Source: Candidatus Polarisedimenticolaceae bacterium
GTDB taxonomy: Bacteria > Pseudomonadota > Gammaproteobacteria > Chromatiales > Chromatiaceae
Assembly (NCBI GenBank): GCA_021647945.1
Contig: JAKITT010000003.1
Location: 1-64,000 of the forward strand
Reading direction: 5' to 3'
Length of the DNA stretch: 64,000 nucleotides
In this document: positions 52,302-60,675 of the stretch, in pieces
Layout of the letters: each line of letters starts with the position of its first letter
Position numbering within the stretch: the first letter of the stretch is position 1
Position numbers and translations under genes: made by a program
The notes under the pieces: generated by a model
Told to the model about the DNA's origin: nothing
Databases searched by the model: none
Seen by the model: the letters and a program-made list of their open reading frames with translations, nothing else

Positions 52302-53626
52302 GGCTCCCAATGAACAACACAATGAAATACGCTCTCGCACATCCATGTGCTTCACTGCATAAGGCCATCCGTGACCAAAATTTCTCACAGCGAATTTGGT
52401 TACCCCTACTGTTAGCCACATTACTATCCGCTTGTGGTGGTACAGACTCAGGGCAAGCCATGTCATCCAAAGACGCTCACGGTGAAGTGGCTGAAGCCGA
52501 ACCGGAAAAAGGCCCGCATAACGGTCGACTATTAATAGATGGTGATTTTACACTTGAACTGGCTATTTTTGAGACCGGTGTACCACCTGAGTTTCGTGCC
52601 TGGGCCATCAAAAATGGTCAGGCACTAACCCCAGACGAGGTGAATCTTGAGATCAATTTAACCCGCTTAGGTGGCACAATTGATGAGATTAAATTCAAAC
52701 CACAAGGCGATGCACTGCGTGGCGATATGGTTATTTATGAACCCCATTCATTTATCGTCACCATCAATGCAAGCTATGCAGGTTCGACCCATACCTGGGA
52801 ATACGACAACTTTGAAGGTCGAACCAAGATTGAAACAGCGGTCGCCGAAGCTTTGGAAATAGGTACCTCAATTGCCGAATCGGTGGTGATACAAAGAACC
52901 ATCCCCGTGTATGGCCAAATCGCCGCCAACAGTGAGCGCATGCGCAGAATCACAGCCCGTTTTGATGGCACGATTAAATCTGTCACAGTCTCTCAAGGTG
53001 AGCGCGTACGCAAAGGCCAAACACTGGCCACCGTTGAAAGTAACGAAAGCCTGCAACTGATTACCATCACCGCACCGATCAGCGGTGTGATCACCTTACG
53101 TAATGCCAATGTTGGTGAACAGACAGATGGCCGTCAACTCTTCACCATCATGGACAGTCGCTCGGTGTGGGCGGAACTGTCAGTCTTTCCGACGGATCTC
53201 GCACAAGTCAGCATCGGTGCGCCAGTCACCATCACCGATACCACCAGTGGTCATACGGTTAAAGGCAAGGTCTCGCGCATTAATCTGCTGGCCGAGACCG
53301 ACCAATCGGTCAGCGTTCGCGTGGTGCTAGACAATAAAAAAGGTCAGCTGCGCCCCGGTCGTCATATCAGTGCCCACATCACCGTGGGAGAACACACAGC
53401 AGCCTTAGCGGTAAAGCGATCCGGCCTGCAAGCCTTTAGAGACTTTACCGTGGTCTACGCGCAAATCGGTGAAGAGTACGAGGTACGGATGCTTGACCTC
53501 GGGCTACAAGCTGGTGAATGGGCCGAGGTGCTGGGCGGTTTAGAACCCGGTACGCACTATGTGAGTGAAAACAGCTACGTCATCAAAGCCGACATTGAAA
53601 AATCCGGTGCATCGCATGACCACTAA
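52298..53626 (+). CDS. czcB: CzcB-like RND efflux adaptor
   Basis: The 442-residue adaptor has a lipobox-type signal ending LLSACGG, an N-terminal domain with GPHNGRLLIDGDFTLELAIF (as in CzcB proteins with extra metal-binding domains), a barrel-sandwich hybrid domain (RFDGTIKSVTVSQGERVRKG) and beta-barrel segments ending with LDLGLQAGEWAEVLGGLEPG. A terminal SHDH may bind metal. It bridges CzcA and CzcC in the periplasm. Part of this gene (53157 to about 53450) recurs as a decayed copy at 59012-59250. Confidence 0.92.
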   Translation: MRLPMNNTMKYALAHPCASLHKAIRDQNFSQRIWLPLLLATLLSACGGTDSGQAMSSKDAHGEVAEAEPEKGPHNGRLLIDGDFTLELAIFETGVPPEFRAWAIKNGQALTPDEVNLEINLTRLGGTIDEIKFKPQGDALRGDMVIYEPHSFIVTINASYAGSTHTWEYDNFEGRTKIETAVAEALEIGTSIAESVVIQRTIPVYGQIAANSERMRRITARFDGTIKSVTVSQGERVRKGQTLATVESNESLQLITITAPISGVITLRNANVGEQTDGRQLFTIMDSRSVWAELSVFPTDLAQVSIGAPVTITDTTSGHTVKGKVSRINLLAETDQSVSVRVVLDNKKGQLRPGRHISAHITVGEHTAALAVKRSGLQAFRDFTVVYAQIGEEYEVRMLDLGLQAGEWAEVLGGLEPGTHYVSENSYVIKADIEKSGASHDH

Positions 53627-53662
53627 TTCACTCATTGGCTCGACCAAAGAAGGCGATGCATT

Positions 53663-56600
53663 ATGTTAGAAGCAATTATTAAGTTTTCCCTCGCACGCCG
53701 AGGGTTAGTGATGACACTTGTCCTGATGGTGATGGGATTAGGCGCGTGGAAATTTACCCAACTGCCGATTGACGCGGTACCTGATATTACCAATGTACAG
53801 GTTGTCATTAACACGGAAGCGCCTGGCTATACCCCATTGGAAGCCGAACAGCGGGTGAGTTTTCCGGTAGAGACCGCCATGACCGGCCTGCCAAAACTGG
53901 ATTATACCCGTTCCGTCTCACGTTATGGTTTGTCTCAAGTGACCGTGGTGTTTGAGGAAGGCACGGATATCTATTTTGCCCGCCAGTTAGTCAGCGAACG
54001 TCTGAGTACGGCCAAAGCGGATATCCCGCCGACCTTAGAGCCAACCCTTGGCCCGATTGCCACGGGACTGGGTGAGATCTTTATGTTTACCGTTGATGCG
54101 GAGCCGGGCGCACAAAACAGCGATGGTAGCTTGATCACCCCAATGGATCTGCGCTCAACCCACGACTGGATTATTCGTCCACAGTTAATGCGCGTTGCCG
54201 GTGTGGCGGAGATCAATCCGATTGGTGGTTTCAAAAAAGAGATTTTGGTAGCTCCCGAGCCTGCCAAGTTACTGGCTTACCAAATTAGCTACAACGAAGT
54301 GGTCAACGCCATAGAAAACAATAACAGCAACCGCGGCGTTGGTTTCATCGAACACAACGGCGCGCAATGGTTGATGCGTGTTCCGGGTCAAGCCAACACG
54401 CTGGATGATTTGGCTAATATCGTGATCCGCCAGCACCAGAGCATTCCCCTTCGCATCAAAGATGTGGCCACTGTTAGCCTCGGCAAAGAGTTGCGCTCAG
54501 GCGCGGCCACGCAGAATGGCCGCGAGGTGGTGATGAGCACGGTCTTCATGTTGACTGGTGAAAACAGCCGTGCCGTGGCCAACGATGTGGCGCTCAAACT
54601 GGAAGAGATTAAAAGCAGCCTACCCGACGGCATCACCGTTACGGCGGTATACAACCGAACGACGCTGGTGGATAAAACTCTAGAGACGGTACAAAAAAAC
54701 CTATTAGAAGGCGCACTGCTGGTTATTGTAGTGCTGTTTCTATTTTTGGGTAATGTGCGAGCCGCCATACTCACTGCGATGGTGATTCCCATTGCGATGT
54801 TGATGACCATCACCGGTATGGTGCAGACAAAAACCAGTGCTAATCTCATGAGTCTGGGGGCGTTGGATTTTGGTTTGATCATCGATGGCGCGGTGATCAT
54901 TGTTGAAAACTGTATTCGCCGTTTAAGTCAAAATTATCGTGAAGAAGGCTTATCACTTAACGAGCGTTTGGCGATTGTTTTCGAGGCAACCCGTGAGGTG
55001 ATTCGTCCGGCACTGTTTGGTGTCTTTATCATTACCGCTGTCTACATTCCTATCTTTGCCCTCAGTGGCGTGGAAGGAAAGATGTTTCACCCTATGGCGA
55101 TCACCGTGATCATTGCCCTGGTCAGTGCAATGATTTTATCCATCACCTTCATTCCCGCCGGTGTGGCACTGCTATTTAAAAAACCGATCAAAGAGAAACA
55201 AAGCAAGGTTGTGCAGGCGACTCTCGCTATCTACAAACCTGTTTTATCGTTTTCCCTGCGGTTTAGATGGAGCGTTGTTGTTGGCGCGCTGCTGTTGGTG
55301 GTTAGCTCAGGTTTATTGATCCCCAAGCTCGGTTCTGAATTTGTACCCAACCTGGATGAAGGGGATATTGCCATGCACGCCTTACGCATTCCTGGCACCT
55401 CGCTCAGCGAAGCGATTCACCTGCAAAAAGCCCTAGAAGCCGAAATTAAAAATCTACCGGAAGTTGAACGCGTGTTTGCCAAAATCGGTACCGCTGAAGT
55501 GGCCACCGATGCGGTGCCACCCAGTGTGGCAGATAATTTCATTATTCTTAAGCCACGTGCTGAATGGCCCGACCCCAGCAAAACCAAAGCACAATTTGTA
55601 GCGGAATTAGAAAGCCTGGTTACACCAATCCCTGGCAATCGTTATGAGTTTTTGCAACCCATTCAAATGCGTTTCAATGAGCTGATATCCGGGGTGCGTG
55701 CGGAAGTGGCCATTAAAGTCTTTGGTGATGATTTTGACCAGCTTATCGCGCTCGGTAGCCAGATAGAAAAGGTCGTTGGCAATGTGCCAGGGGCAGCCGA
55801 TGTCGCCGTCGAACAAACTACTGGTTTACCGGTGATGACGATTGAACCCAAGCGTGAAGCGATGGCACGTTATGGCTTAAGCATCGCTCAGTTACAGAAT
55901 CTGCTCTCAACCGCATTGGGGGGAACGGTTGCCAGCCAACTGTATGAAGGGGATAGGCGTTCCGATATCGTGGTGCGATTAGCCGAGCACCTACGCACCG
56001 ATGTCGATGCTTTAGCTGATCTTCCCGTCATGCTAGCGGAGGGTTTGTATGTCCCCTTAAAAGAGGTCGCTGATCTTCAGTTAGTCATAGGCTATAGCCA
56101 GGTGCATCGAGAAAATGGTAAACGCCGTGTGGTGGTTGCCGCCAACGTGCGTGGACGTGATCTTGGCTCCTTTGTACAAGATGTTCAGCGGGCGATTAAA
56201 GCGAATGTTGATGTACCAGCGGGCTATTGGGTGGAATACGGCGGCACGTATCAGAAGCTTCAGTCGGCCACGCAACGTCTCTCCATTGTCGTTCCGATCA
56301 CATTAGCCTTAGTCATTGGCCTACTCATTATGGCGTTGGGTTCATTCAAAGATGCCGCCATCATTTTCTCAGGCGTTCCATTGGCGCTCACTGGTGGCAT
56401 TGTTGCGTTGTTATTGCGAGATATCCCCTTTTCCATCTCCGCCGCTGTTGGCTTTATCGCCCTTACAGGCATTGCAGTGTTGAATGGCCTAGTGATGATC
56501 TCATTCATTCGCGATCTGCGTGTGCATGGCCAAGCACTGCATGAGGCGATTATTGAAGGGGCTTTAACGCGCTTGCGGCCTGTTTTAATGACTGCATTAG

Positions 56601-56773
56601 TTGCCGCACTGGGTTTTATTCCCATGGCGCTGAATACAGGCATCGGCTCAGAAGTGCAGCGCCCGCTAGCGACTGTTGTCATTGGTGGGATTATCTCATC
56701 TACTTTACTCACGCTTGTTGTGTTGCCGGCATTGTATCGGTTAGTGCATGGACGAGCAGTAAAAACAGTATGA
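53663..56773 (+). CDS. czcA: CzcA-like heavy-metal RND efflux pump
   Basis: The 1036-residue pump has the RND layout of twelve TM helices and two large periplasmic loops. The TM4 motif reads DFGLIIDGAVIIVEN, the HME1 pattern (Asp-Phe-Gly...Asp-Gly-Ala...Glu-Asn) associated with Co, Zn, Cd or Ni export rather than Cu/Ag. It uses the proton gradient to pump divalent metals through CzcB and CzcC out of the cell. Its stop codon lies directly at a copy of a transposon-type terminal repeat (56771-56788), so the natural C-terminus may have been altered by an insertion. Confidence 0.95.
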   Translation: MLEAIIKFSLARRGLVMTLVLMVMGLGAWKFTQLPIDAVPDITNVQVVINTEAPGYTPLEAEQRVSFPVETAMTGLPKLDYTRSVSRYGLSQVTVVFEEGTDIYFARQLVSERLSTAKADIPPTLEPTLGPIATGLGEIFMFTVDAEPGAQNSDGSLITPMDLRSTHDWIIRPQLMRVAGVAEINPIGGFKKEILVAPEPAKLLAYQISYNEVVNAIENNNSNRGVGFIEHNGAQWLMRVPGQANTLDDLANIVIRQHQSIPLRIKDVATVSLGKELRSGAATQNGREVVMSTVFMLTGENSRAVANDVALKLEEIKSSLPDGITVTAVYNRTTLVDKTLETVQKNLLEGALLVIVVLFLFLGNVRAAILTAMVIPIAMLMTITGMVQTKTSANLMSLGALDFGLIIDGAVIIVENCIRRLSQNYREEGLSLNERLAIVFEATREVIRPALFGVFIITAVYIPIFALSGVEGKMFHPMAITVIIALVSAMILSITFIPAGVALLFKKPIKEKQSKVVQATLAIYKPVLSFSLRFRWSVVVGALLLVVSSGLLIPKLGSEFVPNLDEGDIAMHALRIPGTSLSEAIHLQKALEAEIKNLPEVERVFAKIGTAEVATDAVPPSVADNFIILKPRAEWPDPSKTKAQFVAELESLVTPIPGNRYEFLQPIQMRFNELISGVRAEVAIKVFGDDFDQLIALGSQIEKVVGNVPGAADVAVEQTTGLPVMTIEPKREAMARYGLSIAQLQNLLSTALGGTVASQLYEGDRRSDIVVRLAEHLRTDVDALADLPVMLAEGLYVPLKEVADLQLVIGYSQVHRENGKRRVVVAANVRGRDLGSFVQDVQRAIKANVDVPAGYWVEYGGTYQKLQSATQRLSIVVPITLALVIGLLIMALGSFKDAAIIFSGVPLALTGGIVALLLRDIPFSISAAVGFIALTGIAVLNGLVMISFIRDLRVHGQALHEAIIEGALTRLRPVLMTALVAALGFIPMALNTGIGSEVQRPLATVVIGGIISSTLLTLVVLPALYRLVHGRAVKTV

Positions 56774-56788
56774 CTTATTCAGAGATTC
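56771..56788. repeat. solitary terminal inverted repeat matching the 26708 element
   Basis: GACTTATTCAGAGATTCC here matches the right arm of the palindromic element ending at 26865 (GACTTATTCAGAGTTTCT) at 16 of 18 bases and begins two bases into the czcA stop codon. No partner repeat is nearby. It suggests an insertion or excision event at the czcA 3' end. Confidence 0.55.
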
Positions 56789-56803
56789 CCTAGGAGACAT
56801 CCC

Positions 56804-57259
56804 ATGTTAAACAGAATACCTAAATCCATCATTACAGCGGCCAGCGTGATTTTTATCACGCTGTTGACTGGATGCACATCCAGCCTAAACATAGTAAATG
56901 TGCAACATGTGAGATTGGAAAATATTGGTTCCAGCAGTGTGCGCATTACCCGCAGTTACCTATCTTCGACAGCAGATGAAATGGTGCTACGCGGTGAACT
57001 AACACGCCGCATTCCGGCACGAGGTTCCATACCAGGGCATTTACATATCGAACTTATAGGGCCAGATAACGGGTTAATAAAAACAGCAGAAATTGATTAC
57101 AAACGAAAAAACAGAAGGTCTCGCTATTCTCATTTTAGTTTGTCGATTCCAGAAATATTAGTAGCAGGCAGCACCCTGCGCATCATTCATCATGACATGC
57201 GATCTCATATGGATGAATCACCCCGCTCACCTTGGCAAGATGTCGATGCTAGCAAATAA
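56804..57259 (+). CDS. hypothetical lipoprotein of the metal-efflux island
   Basis: The 151-residue product has a lipoprotein signal (SVIFITLLTGCTSS) and a beta-rich mature part with VRLENIGSSSVRITRSYLSS and HFSLSIPEILVAGSTLRIIH. AGGAG precedes ATG 56804. I do not recognise a domain. It lies between czcA and the HupE-like gene on the same strand, with 18 bases to the latter, so a periplasmic or outer-membrane accessory role in metal handling is possible. Confidence 0.65.
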   Translation: MLNRIPKSIITAASVIFITLLTGCTSSLNIVNVQHVRLENIGSSSVRITRSYLSSTADEMVLRGELTRRIPARGSIPGHLHIELIGPDNGLIKTAEIDYKRKNRRSRYSHFSLSIPEILVAGSTLRIIHHDMRSHMDESPRSPWQDVDASK

Positions 57260-57277
57260 CTTTAGGAGTAATAATCG

Positions 57278-58417
57278 ATGTTATTAAAATCAAAACTCAC
57301 TTTTCTGCTGACAAGCATGCTGTTACTAATTATCATGCCTCAGTTCGGCTACGCCCACGGCATGTCCGATGCTGAAAAACAGCTCATCATAGAAGGGGGG
57401 AATCTGCGCTACATCTGGATTGGCGCGACCCATATGTTGTCAGGCTATGACCATTTGCTGTTTGTCTTTGGCATTATCTTTTTTCTCACACGTTTCAAAG
57501 ATATTGTTAAATACATTACGGCATTCACGCTTGGCCACAGTGTCACGCTGATCTTTGCCACCTTTAATGCGGTTCAAGTCAATTATTTTTTAATCGATGC
57601 CATCATTGCATTAAGCGTCTGTTATATCGCTTTTTCTAATCTGGGTGGTTTTAAAAAATACCTGAACGTCAACCCACCCAACATGTTGATGATGATTACC
57701 AGTCTGGGCCTCATTCATGGTCTGGGACTATCAACACGGCTTCAGCAACTGCCGTTGAGTGAAGACCAGTTACTGATGAACATTATCTCTTTTAATGTGG
57801 GTATCGAGATAGGACAAATTAGTGCGCTGGCGTTGATGCTACTGGTTATTACCGCTTTTCGGAAAAGTCATGCTTTTGCGACCTTTAGCTTGATTGCAAA
57901 CTACTTTTTGATTGTGGCGGGTGCGTATCTTTTTCTTATTCAGATGCACGGTTATGACCATAACACTCATCCCCAAGAATTTATGGTTGCGCCCCCCATT
58001 ACCGAGCAAGTTGCAAAAAGCCAACAACACGCTCAGCGGCAAGATACGACCAGCATCGTCATACCCGCTAGAGGTGATAAGGAGTATAAATTTCACTTCG
58101 CACAAGGTGCAACGCTTGAATACACCTGGCAAACGGACGGTGCGGCACTCTTTTTTGATTTTCATGGTGAACCAGACGGCGATACAACCGGGTATTTCAA
58201 AAGCTTTGAGAAGAGTACCGAGAGCCAATCTAGTGGTTCGTTAACTACCTCCTTTACAGGCACACATGGTTGGTACTGGAAAAACAGCACTTCATCCCCC
58301 GTGACCATCACCTTAAAAACCAATGGTGAATACCAACGCTTAGATTTAAGTAAGCGTGCTGAACAGCCAACAGCTACACCTAAATTAAAAACGACAACCC
58401 ACGATACAATTGACTAA
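57278..58417 (+). CDS. HupE/UreJ-family membrane protein with C-terminal periplasmic domain
   Basis: After a signal peptide the protein has six to seven TM helices with the HupE/UreJ signature IGATHMLSGYDHLLFVFGII and FTLGHSVTLIFA, then LGLIHGLGLSTRL with His residues that could carry Ni or Co. The C-terminal 140 residues (about 240-379) are a soluble domain with beta-type segments (YTWQTDGAALFFDFHGEPDG, TGTHGWYWKNSTSSPVTITL). HupE proteins transport nickel or cobalt. Next to a Zn/Co/Ni efflux pump it may move the same metals or act as a metal-linked sensor. Confidence 0.82.
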   Translation: MLLKSKLTFLLTSMLLLIIMPQFGYAHGMSDAEKQLIIEGGNLRYIWIGATHMLSGYDHLLFVFGIIFFLTRFKDIVKYITAFTLGHSVTLIFATFNAVQVNYFLIDAIIALSVCYIAFSNLGGFKKYLNVNPPNMLMMITSLGLIHGLGLSTRLQQLPLSEDQLLMNIISFNVGIEIGQISALALMLLVITAFRKSHAFATFSLIANYFLIVAGAYLFLIQMHGYDHNTHPQEFMVAPPITEQVAKSQQHAQRQDTTSIVIPARGDKEYKFHFAQGATLEYTWQTDGAALFFDFHGEPDGDTTGYFKSFEKSTESQSSGSLTTSFTGTHGWYWKNSTSSPVTITLKTNGEYQRLDLSKRAEQPTATPKLKTTTHDTID

Positions 58418-58434
58418 ATAAAAGGAATTCACCC

Positions 58435-58552
58435 ATGCGACATCTGTTTTTTTATAATGATTTTTTCATCCGTCATGCTGCTGTCAGGCTGTTCTGACGA
58501 TCACGGACACTCACATGATAATCCACAGAACCACGATTCAATCGATAACTAA
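58435..58552 (+). pseudogene. small His-rich lipoprotein, broken by one extra T
   Basis: ATG 58435, which has AAGGA upstream, opens a frame that stops after 20 codons. If one T of the seven-T run at 58447-58453 is removed, the frame reads MRHLFFIMIFSSVMLLSGCS, then DDHGHSHDNPQNHDSIDN, a complete 38-residue lipoprotein with a lipobox and a His-rich tail like its neighbours. An internal ATG at 58457 starts the same intact 31-residue frame. Either the gene is broken, or slippage or a sequencing error explains the run. Confidence 0.65.
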
Positions 58553-58564
58553 CTGGAGCCTATT

Positions 58565-58916
58565 ATGCGCAAACTCATTAAAGCTATACTGTTTTTTTCA
58601 TTTCTGGTTATCCCTCCCGCGATGGCAGGTTCAGGGCACGACCATGGACATGGTGATTCGCACGAAACCATATCCAGTAATACGGCCATGAACAAAGCCA
58701 CAAGCAAGGTTAAGCAGATGGCCGATGCCGGAAAAATTGATGCTAGCTGGGCGACCGTAACCGCTGCTAGCATTGAGCAAGTCACCTACGCCCAAGGCCC
58801 AGAGTGGGTAATTTCATTCAAAAATGATCAACTCAGTGACACGTCAAAACAGATGCTGTATCTATTTCTTTAGTTTGAATGGCCACTATATTGCGGCTAA
58901 CTATACGGGGAATTAG
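58565..58916 (+). pseudogene. DUF6488-like periplasmic protein, C-terminus frameshifted
   Basis: The frame from ATG 58565 gives a signal peptide (MRKLIKAILFFSFLVIPPAMA), a His-rich stretch (GSGHDHGHGDSHET) and a conserved-looking core (ASWATVTAASIEQVTYAQGP, EWVISFKND). It stops at 58873 after LYLFL. One base further along, the next frame continues SLNGHYIAANYTGN to a TAG at 58916, exactly the ending expected for this family. A single extra T in CTTT at 58868-58871 would explain it. Truncation of 14 residues may or may not abolish function. Confidence 0.65.
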
Positions 58917-59011
58917 TTGCCACTCCCGCCCATTCAGAAAGCAAATGCATCGATTGATGCTTTGGGTTCAAATCGGGTTCAATTCATAGTATGAATTCAT
59001 GGCTCTCAGCT

Positions 59012-59250
59012 GTCGCTCGGTGTGGGCGGAACTGCCGGTCTTTCCGACGGACCTCACACAAGTCACCATCACCGATACCACCAGTGGCCATACGGTTAAA
59101 GGCAAGGTCTCGCAAATTAATCTGCTGACTGAGGCCGATCGGTCAGCGTTCGAGTGGTACTAGACAATAAAAGAGGTGGTTGGTAAAGCAGGGGACTTGT
59201 TGCCCGGCACCTCAGGCCTAAGGGCCTTTAGAGCGCATACGGTCTCCTAT
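59012..59250 (+). pseudogene. decayed fragment of czcB
   Basis: From GTCGCTCGGTGTGGGCGGAA on, this stretch closely follows czcB 53157-53450 (SRSVWAEL-VFPTDL-QV--TDTTSGHTVKGKVS). Compared with the source, 18 bases (AGCATCGGTGCGCCAGTC) are missing between two AGTCA repeats, and a frameshift near 59145 ends the frame at 59161. A later piece still matches GGCCT...GCCTTTAGAG. It lacks the rest of the gene and is a relic of a duplication or recombination event. Confidence 0.85.
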
Positions 59251-59290
59251 CTGTAGATTTTGGATCCCTATCTCCCATTTCAACACTCAA

Positions 59291-59375
59291 GAATCAACGA
59301 GTCTGACCCCTTGACGCTTGACGTTTTGACCCCTTGACGTTTTGACCCCTTGACGTTTTGACCCCTTGACGCTTG
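59291..59375. repeat. 16-bp tandem repeat of REP-like sequence
   Basis: Starting with GAATCAACGAGTCTGACCCC, the unit CCCCTTGACGTTTTGA is repeated about three times exactly, with further degenerate copies on both sides. The core GTCTGACCCCTTGA is found again in both orientations at 59900-60003. A reading frame across the repeat is a translation artefact. Confidence 0.8.
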
Positions 59376-59418
59376 GCCCCTTGACGCTCTCCATTGTTTA
59401 TAGATAGGCACGTTTGAA

Positions 59419-59536
59419 ACATAACGCTTAAGTTCAGCTGACCGCAAAGCGTAGTTTTTTTGTGCAATAATCGAGCGACAGCGAGCGCACAAAAAGGCGC
59501 GTAGCTTTGTGGGTCAGCTGGAGCGCCATATTAGAC
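59419..59536 (-). repeat. attC-like (59-base-element-like) palindrome after the CdiI-like gene
   Basis: On the minus strand it starts GTCTAAT (59536-59530) and ends GTTATGT (59425-59419), each one base off the integron consensus RYYYAAC / GTTRRRY. Between them, nested arms pair: CAGCTGACC (59435-59443) with GGTCAGCTG (59512-59520), CAAAGC (59445-59450) with GCTTTG (59504-59509), and TTTTTGTGC (59457-59465) with GCACAAAAA (59487-59495). It sits just 3' of the CdiI-like gene, the correct position and orientation for a cassette recombination site. No integrase is in view. Confidence 0.5.
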
Positions 59537-59548
59537 TTTCCATAGATT

Positions 59549-59869
59549 TCACTGTTTTCTAGCTTCATTTAAACAATTATAAATTTCCTCTAAGAAGGCC
59601 TTAGTTGTTTCGGCAAATTCTGTTAGTTCAATATCAGGTTCAAATATCTGAATAAAATATTCACTTAAATTCTCATTGTGTTCTTGTATGAACGATAATA
59701 TTTCGGACATTATTGATTCACATTGATTTGCAGAAGATGACGCAATGAATGCTGATATAATTTCTGGAACTGTTTCACCCTCAATATCAAAATCTTGATG
59801 AAACCAGCCTGACATTAAATCAGCTAACTCAGGATAATCATTTTTAGTGACTCTCATTTCATTTATCAC
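59549..59869 (-). CDS. CdiI-type immunity protein, orphan
   Basis: The 106-residue acidic protein has YPELADLMSGWFHQDFDIEG near its N-terminus. This matches the YPEL-x-x-xx-GGYFHQDW pattern of the CdiI_2 family of contact-dependent growth-inhibition immunity proteins, which bind and neutralise a matching CdiA toxin C-terminus in the cytoplasm. No toxin gene is nearby. It is the only gene between two blocks of REP-like repeats and is followed by an attC-like structure, so it may be a mobile immunity cassette. Confidence 0.7.
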   Translation of the reverse strand: MINEMRVTKNDYPELADLMSGWFHQDFDIEGETVPEIISAFIASSSANQCESIMSEILSFIQEHNENLSEYFIQIFEPDIELTEFAETTKAFLEEIYNCLNEARKQ

Positions 59870-59899
59870 ATTAAGGTTTTGGATATGATGTCAATATAA

Positions 59900-60003
59900 A
59901 GGGAATCAAGGAGAATCAAGGGGTCAGAATCAAGGGGTCAAGAATCAAGGGGTCAGACTCGTTGATAGTTATGCTACAGGAATCAACGAGTCCGACCCCT
60001 TGA
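59900..60003. repeat. REP-like repeats in both orientations
   Basis: Three copies of AATCAAGGGGTC (from 59900, about 59918 and about 59934) precede CAGACTCGTTGAT, and AATCAACGAGTCCGACCCCTTGA follows in inverted orientation at about 59980-60003. Together they form an imperfect dyad of the same family as 59291-59375, placed on the other side of the CdiI-like gene. Confidence 0.75.
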
Positions 60004-60054
60004 CGACCCTATTTATTCTATTTATTTTTTCGCACACGATCTATCCTTATTTCG

Positions 60055-60372
60055 TTAGGCCCTTTTTTGTAAATGATGAAAATCTTGTATTAAGTTAAGT
60101 TCATTCTCTTCAGTGGCCTGTGTCTTAAAAAGATCCCACCGTACCTGCAAGTTAAGCCAAAAGTCTGCAGACATTCCGAAGAATCTTGCCAGACGAAGTG
60201 CTGTACTTGGTGTAACGCCACGTTTTCTATTAACGAGTTCATTAACACGTTGATAAGGAACATGGATTGCATCTGCAAGCTCACGCTGGCTTATATTCAT
60301 TGGAACAAGAAATTCTTCACGTAACATCTCACCCGGATGCGTTGGTTCTCTATTTGTTGGAATTCGTACCAT
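60055..60372 (-). CDS. higA: HigA-type antitoxin (XRE family)
   Basis: The 105-residue protein has HPGEMLREEFLVPMNISQRE, ADAIHVPYQRVNELVNRKRG and ALRLARFFGMSADFWLNLQ, the HigA/VapI helix-turn-helix pattern. It binds and neutralises the HigB mRNA interferase and represses the operon. It starts nine bases after the toxin stop; toxin-first order is typical for higBA. The stop codon lies within GCCTAAC (60060-60054 on the minus strand), a sequence that is also an integron core-site consensus. Confidence 0.9.
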   Translation of the reverse strand: MVRIPTNREPTHPGEMLREEFLVPMNISQRELADAIHVPYQRVNELVNRKRGVTPSTALRLARFFGMSADFWLNLQVRWDLFKTQATEENELNLIQDFHHLQKRA

Positions 60373-60381
60373 GATATGCCT

Positions 60382-60675
60382 CTAATGATAATCTGTTATT
60401 TCCACATTGAGTGGGCCTGATTCACTCCACCTAAAACAGATACGATATTGCTCGTTTATACGAATACTAAATTCTGTTTTTCTATCTCCAGATAAACTCT
60501 CAAGTCTATTGCCTGGAGGTATTTTAAGTTCTTTGAGTGATTTAACCGAATCAAGTTGATCAAGTTTTCTTGCCGTAATTCGCCAAAGTGTTTGTGGGCA
60601 GGTCTTACGGGCTGCCTTTGAGTTGACGCCATTAAATATATCTTCAGTGGCTGAGTCTTTAAACGAAATGATCAT
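60382..60675 (-). CDS. higB: HigB-type toxin (RelE/HigB mRNA interferase)
   Basis: The 97-residue protein has ARKLDQLDSVKSLKELKIPP, GNRLESLSGDRKTEFSIRIN and EQYRICFRW with a DYH ending, the HigB/RelE layout in which basic residues, the terminal His and Tyr cut mRNA on the ribosome. It is the first gene of the higBA pair, in an AT-rich context with a probable promoter and operator around TGTTAACATGATAGC near 60675-60690. Confidence 0.9.
   Translation of the reverse strand: MIISFKDSATEDIFNGVNSKAARKTCPQTLWRITARKLDQLDSVKSLKELKIPPGNRLESLSGDRKTEFSIRINEQYRICFRWSESGPLNVEITDYH

Noticed and set aside
59280-59492. A 70-codon minus-strand frame with repeated RGQ / KGSKRQ residues
   Set aside because: The residues are just the translation of the 16-base tandem repeat and of the attC-like palindrome.
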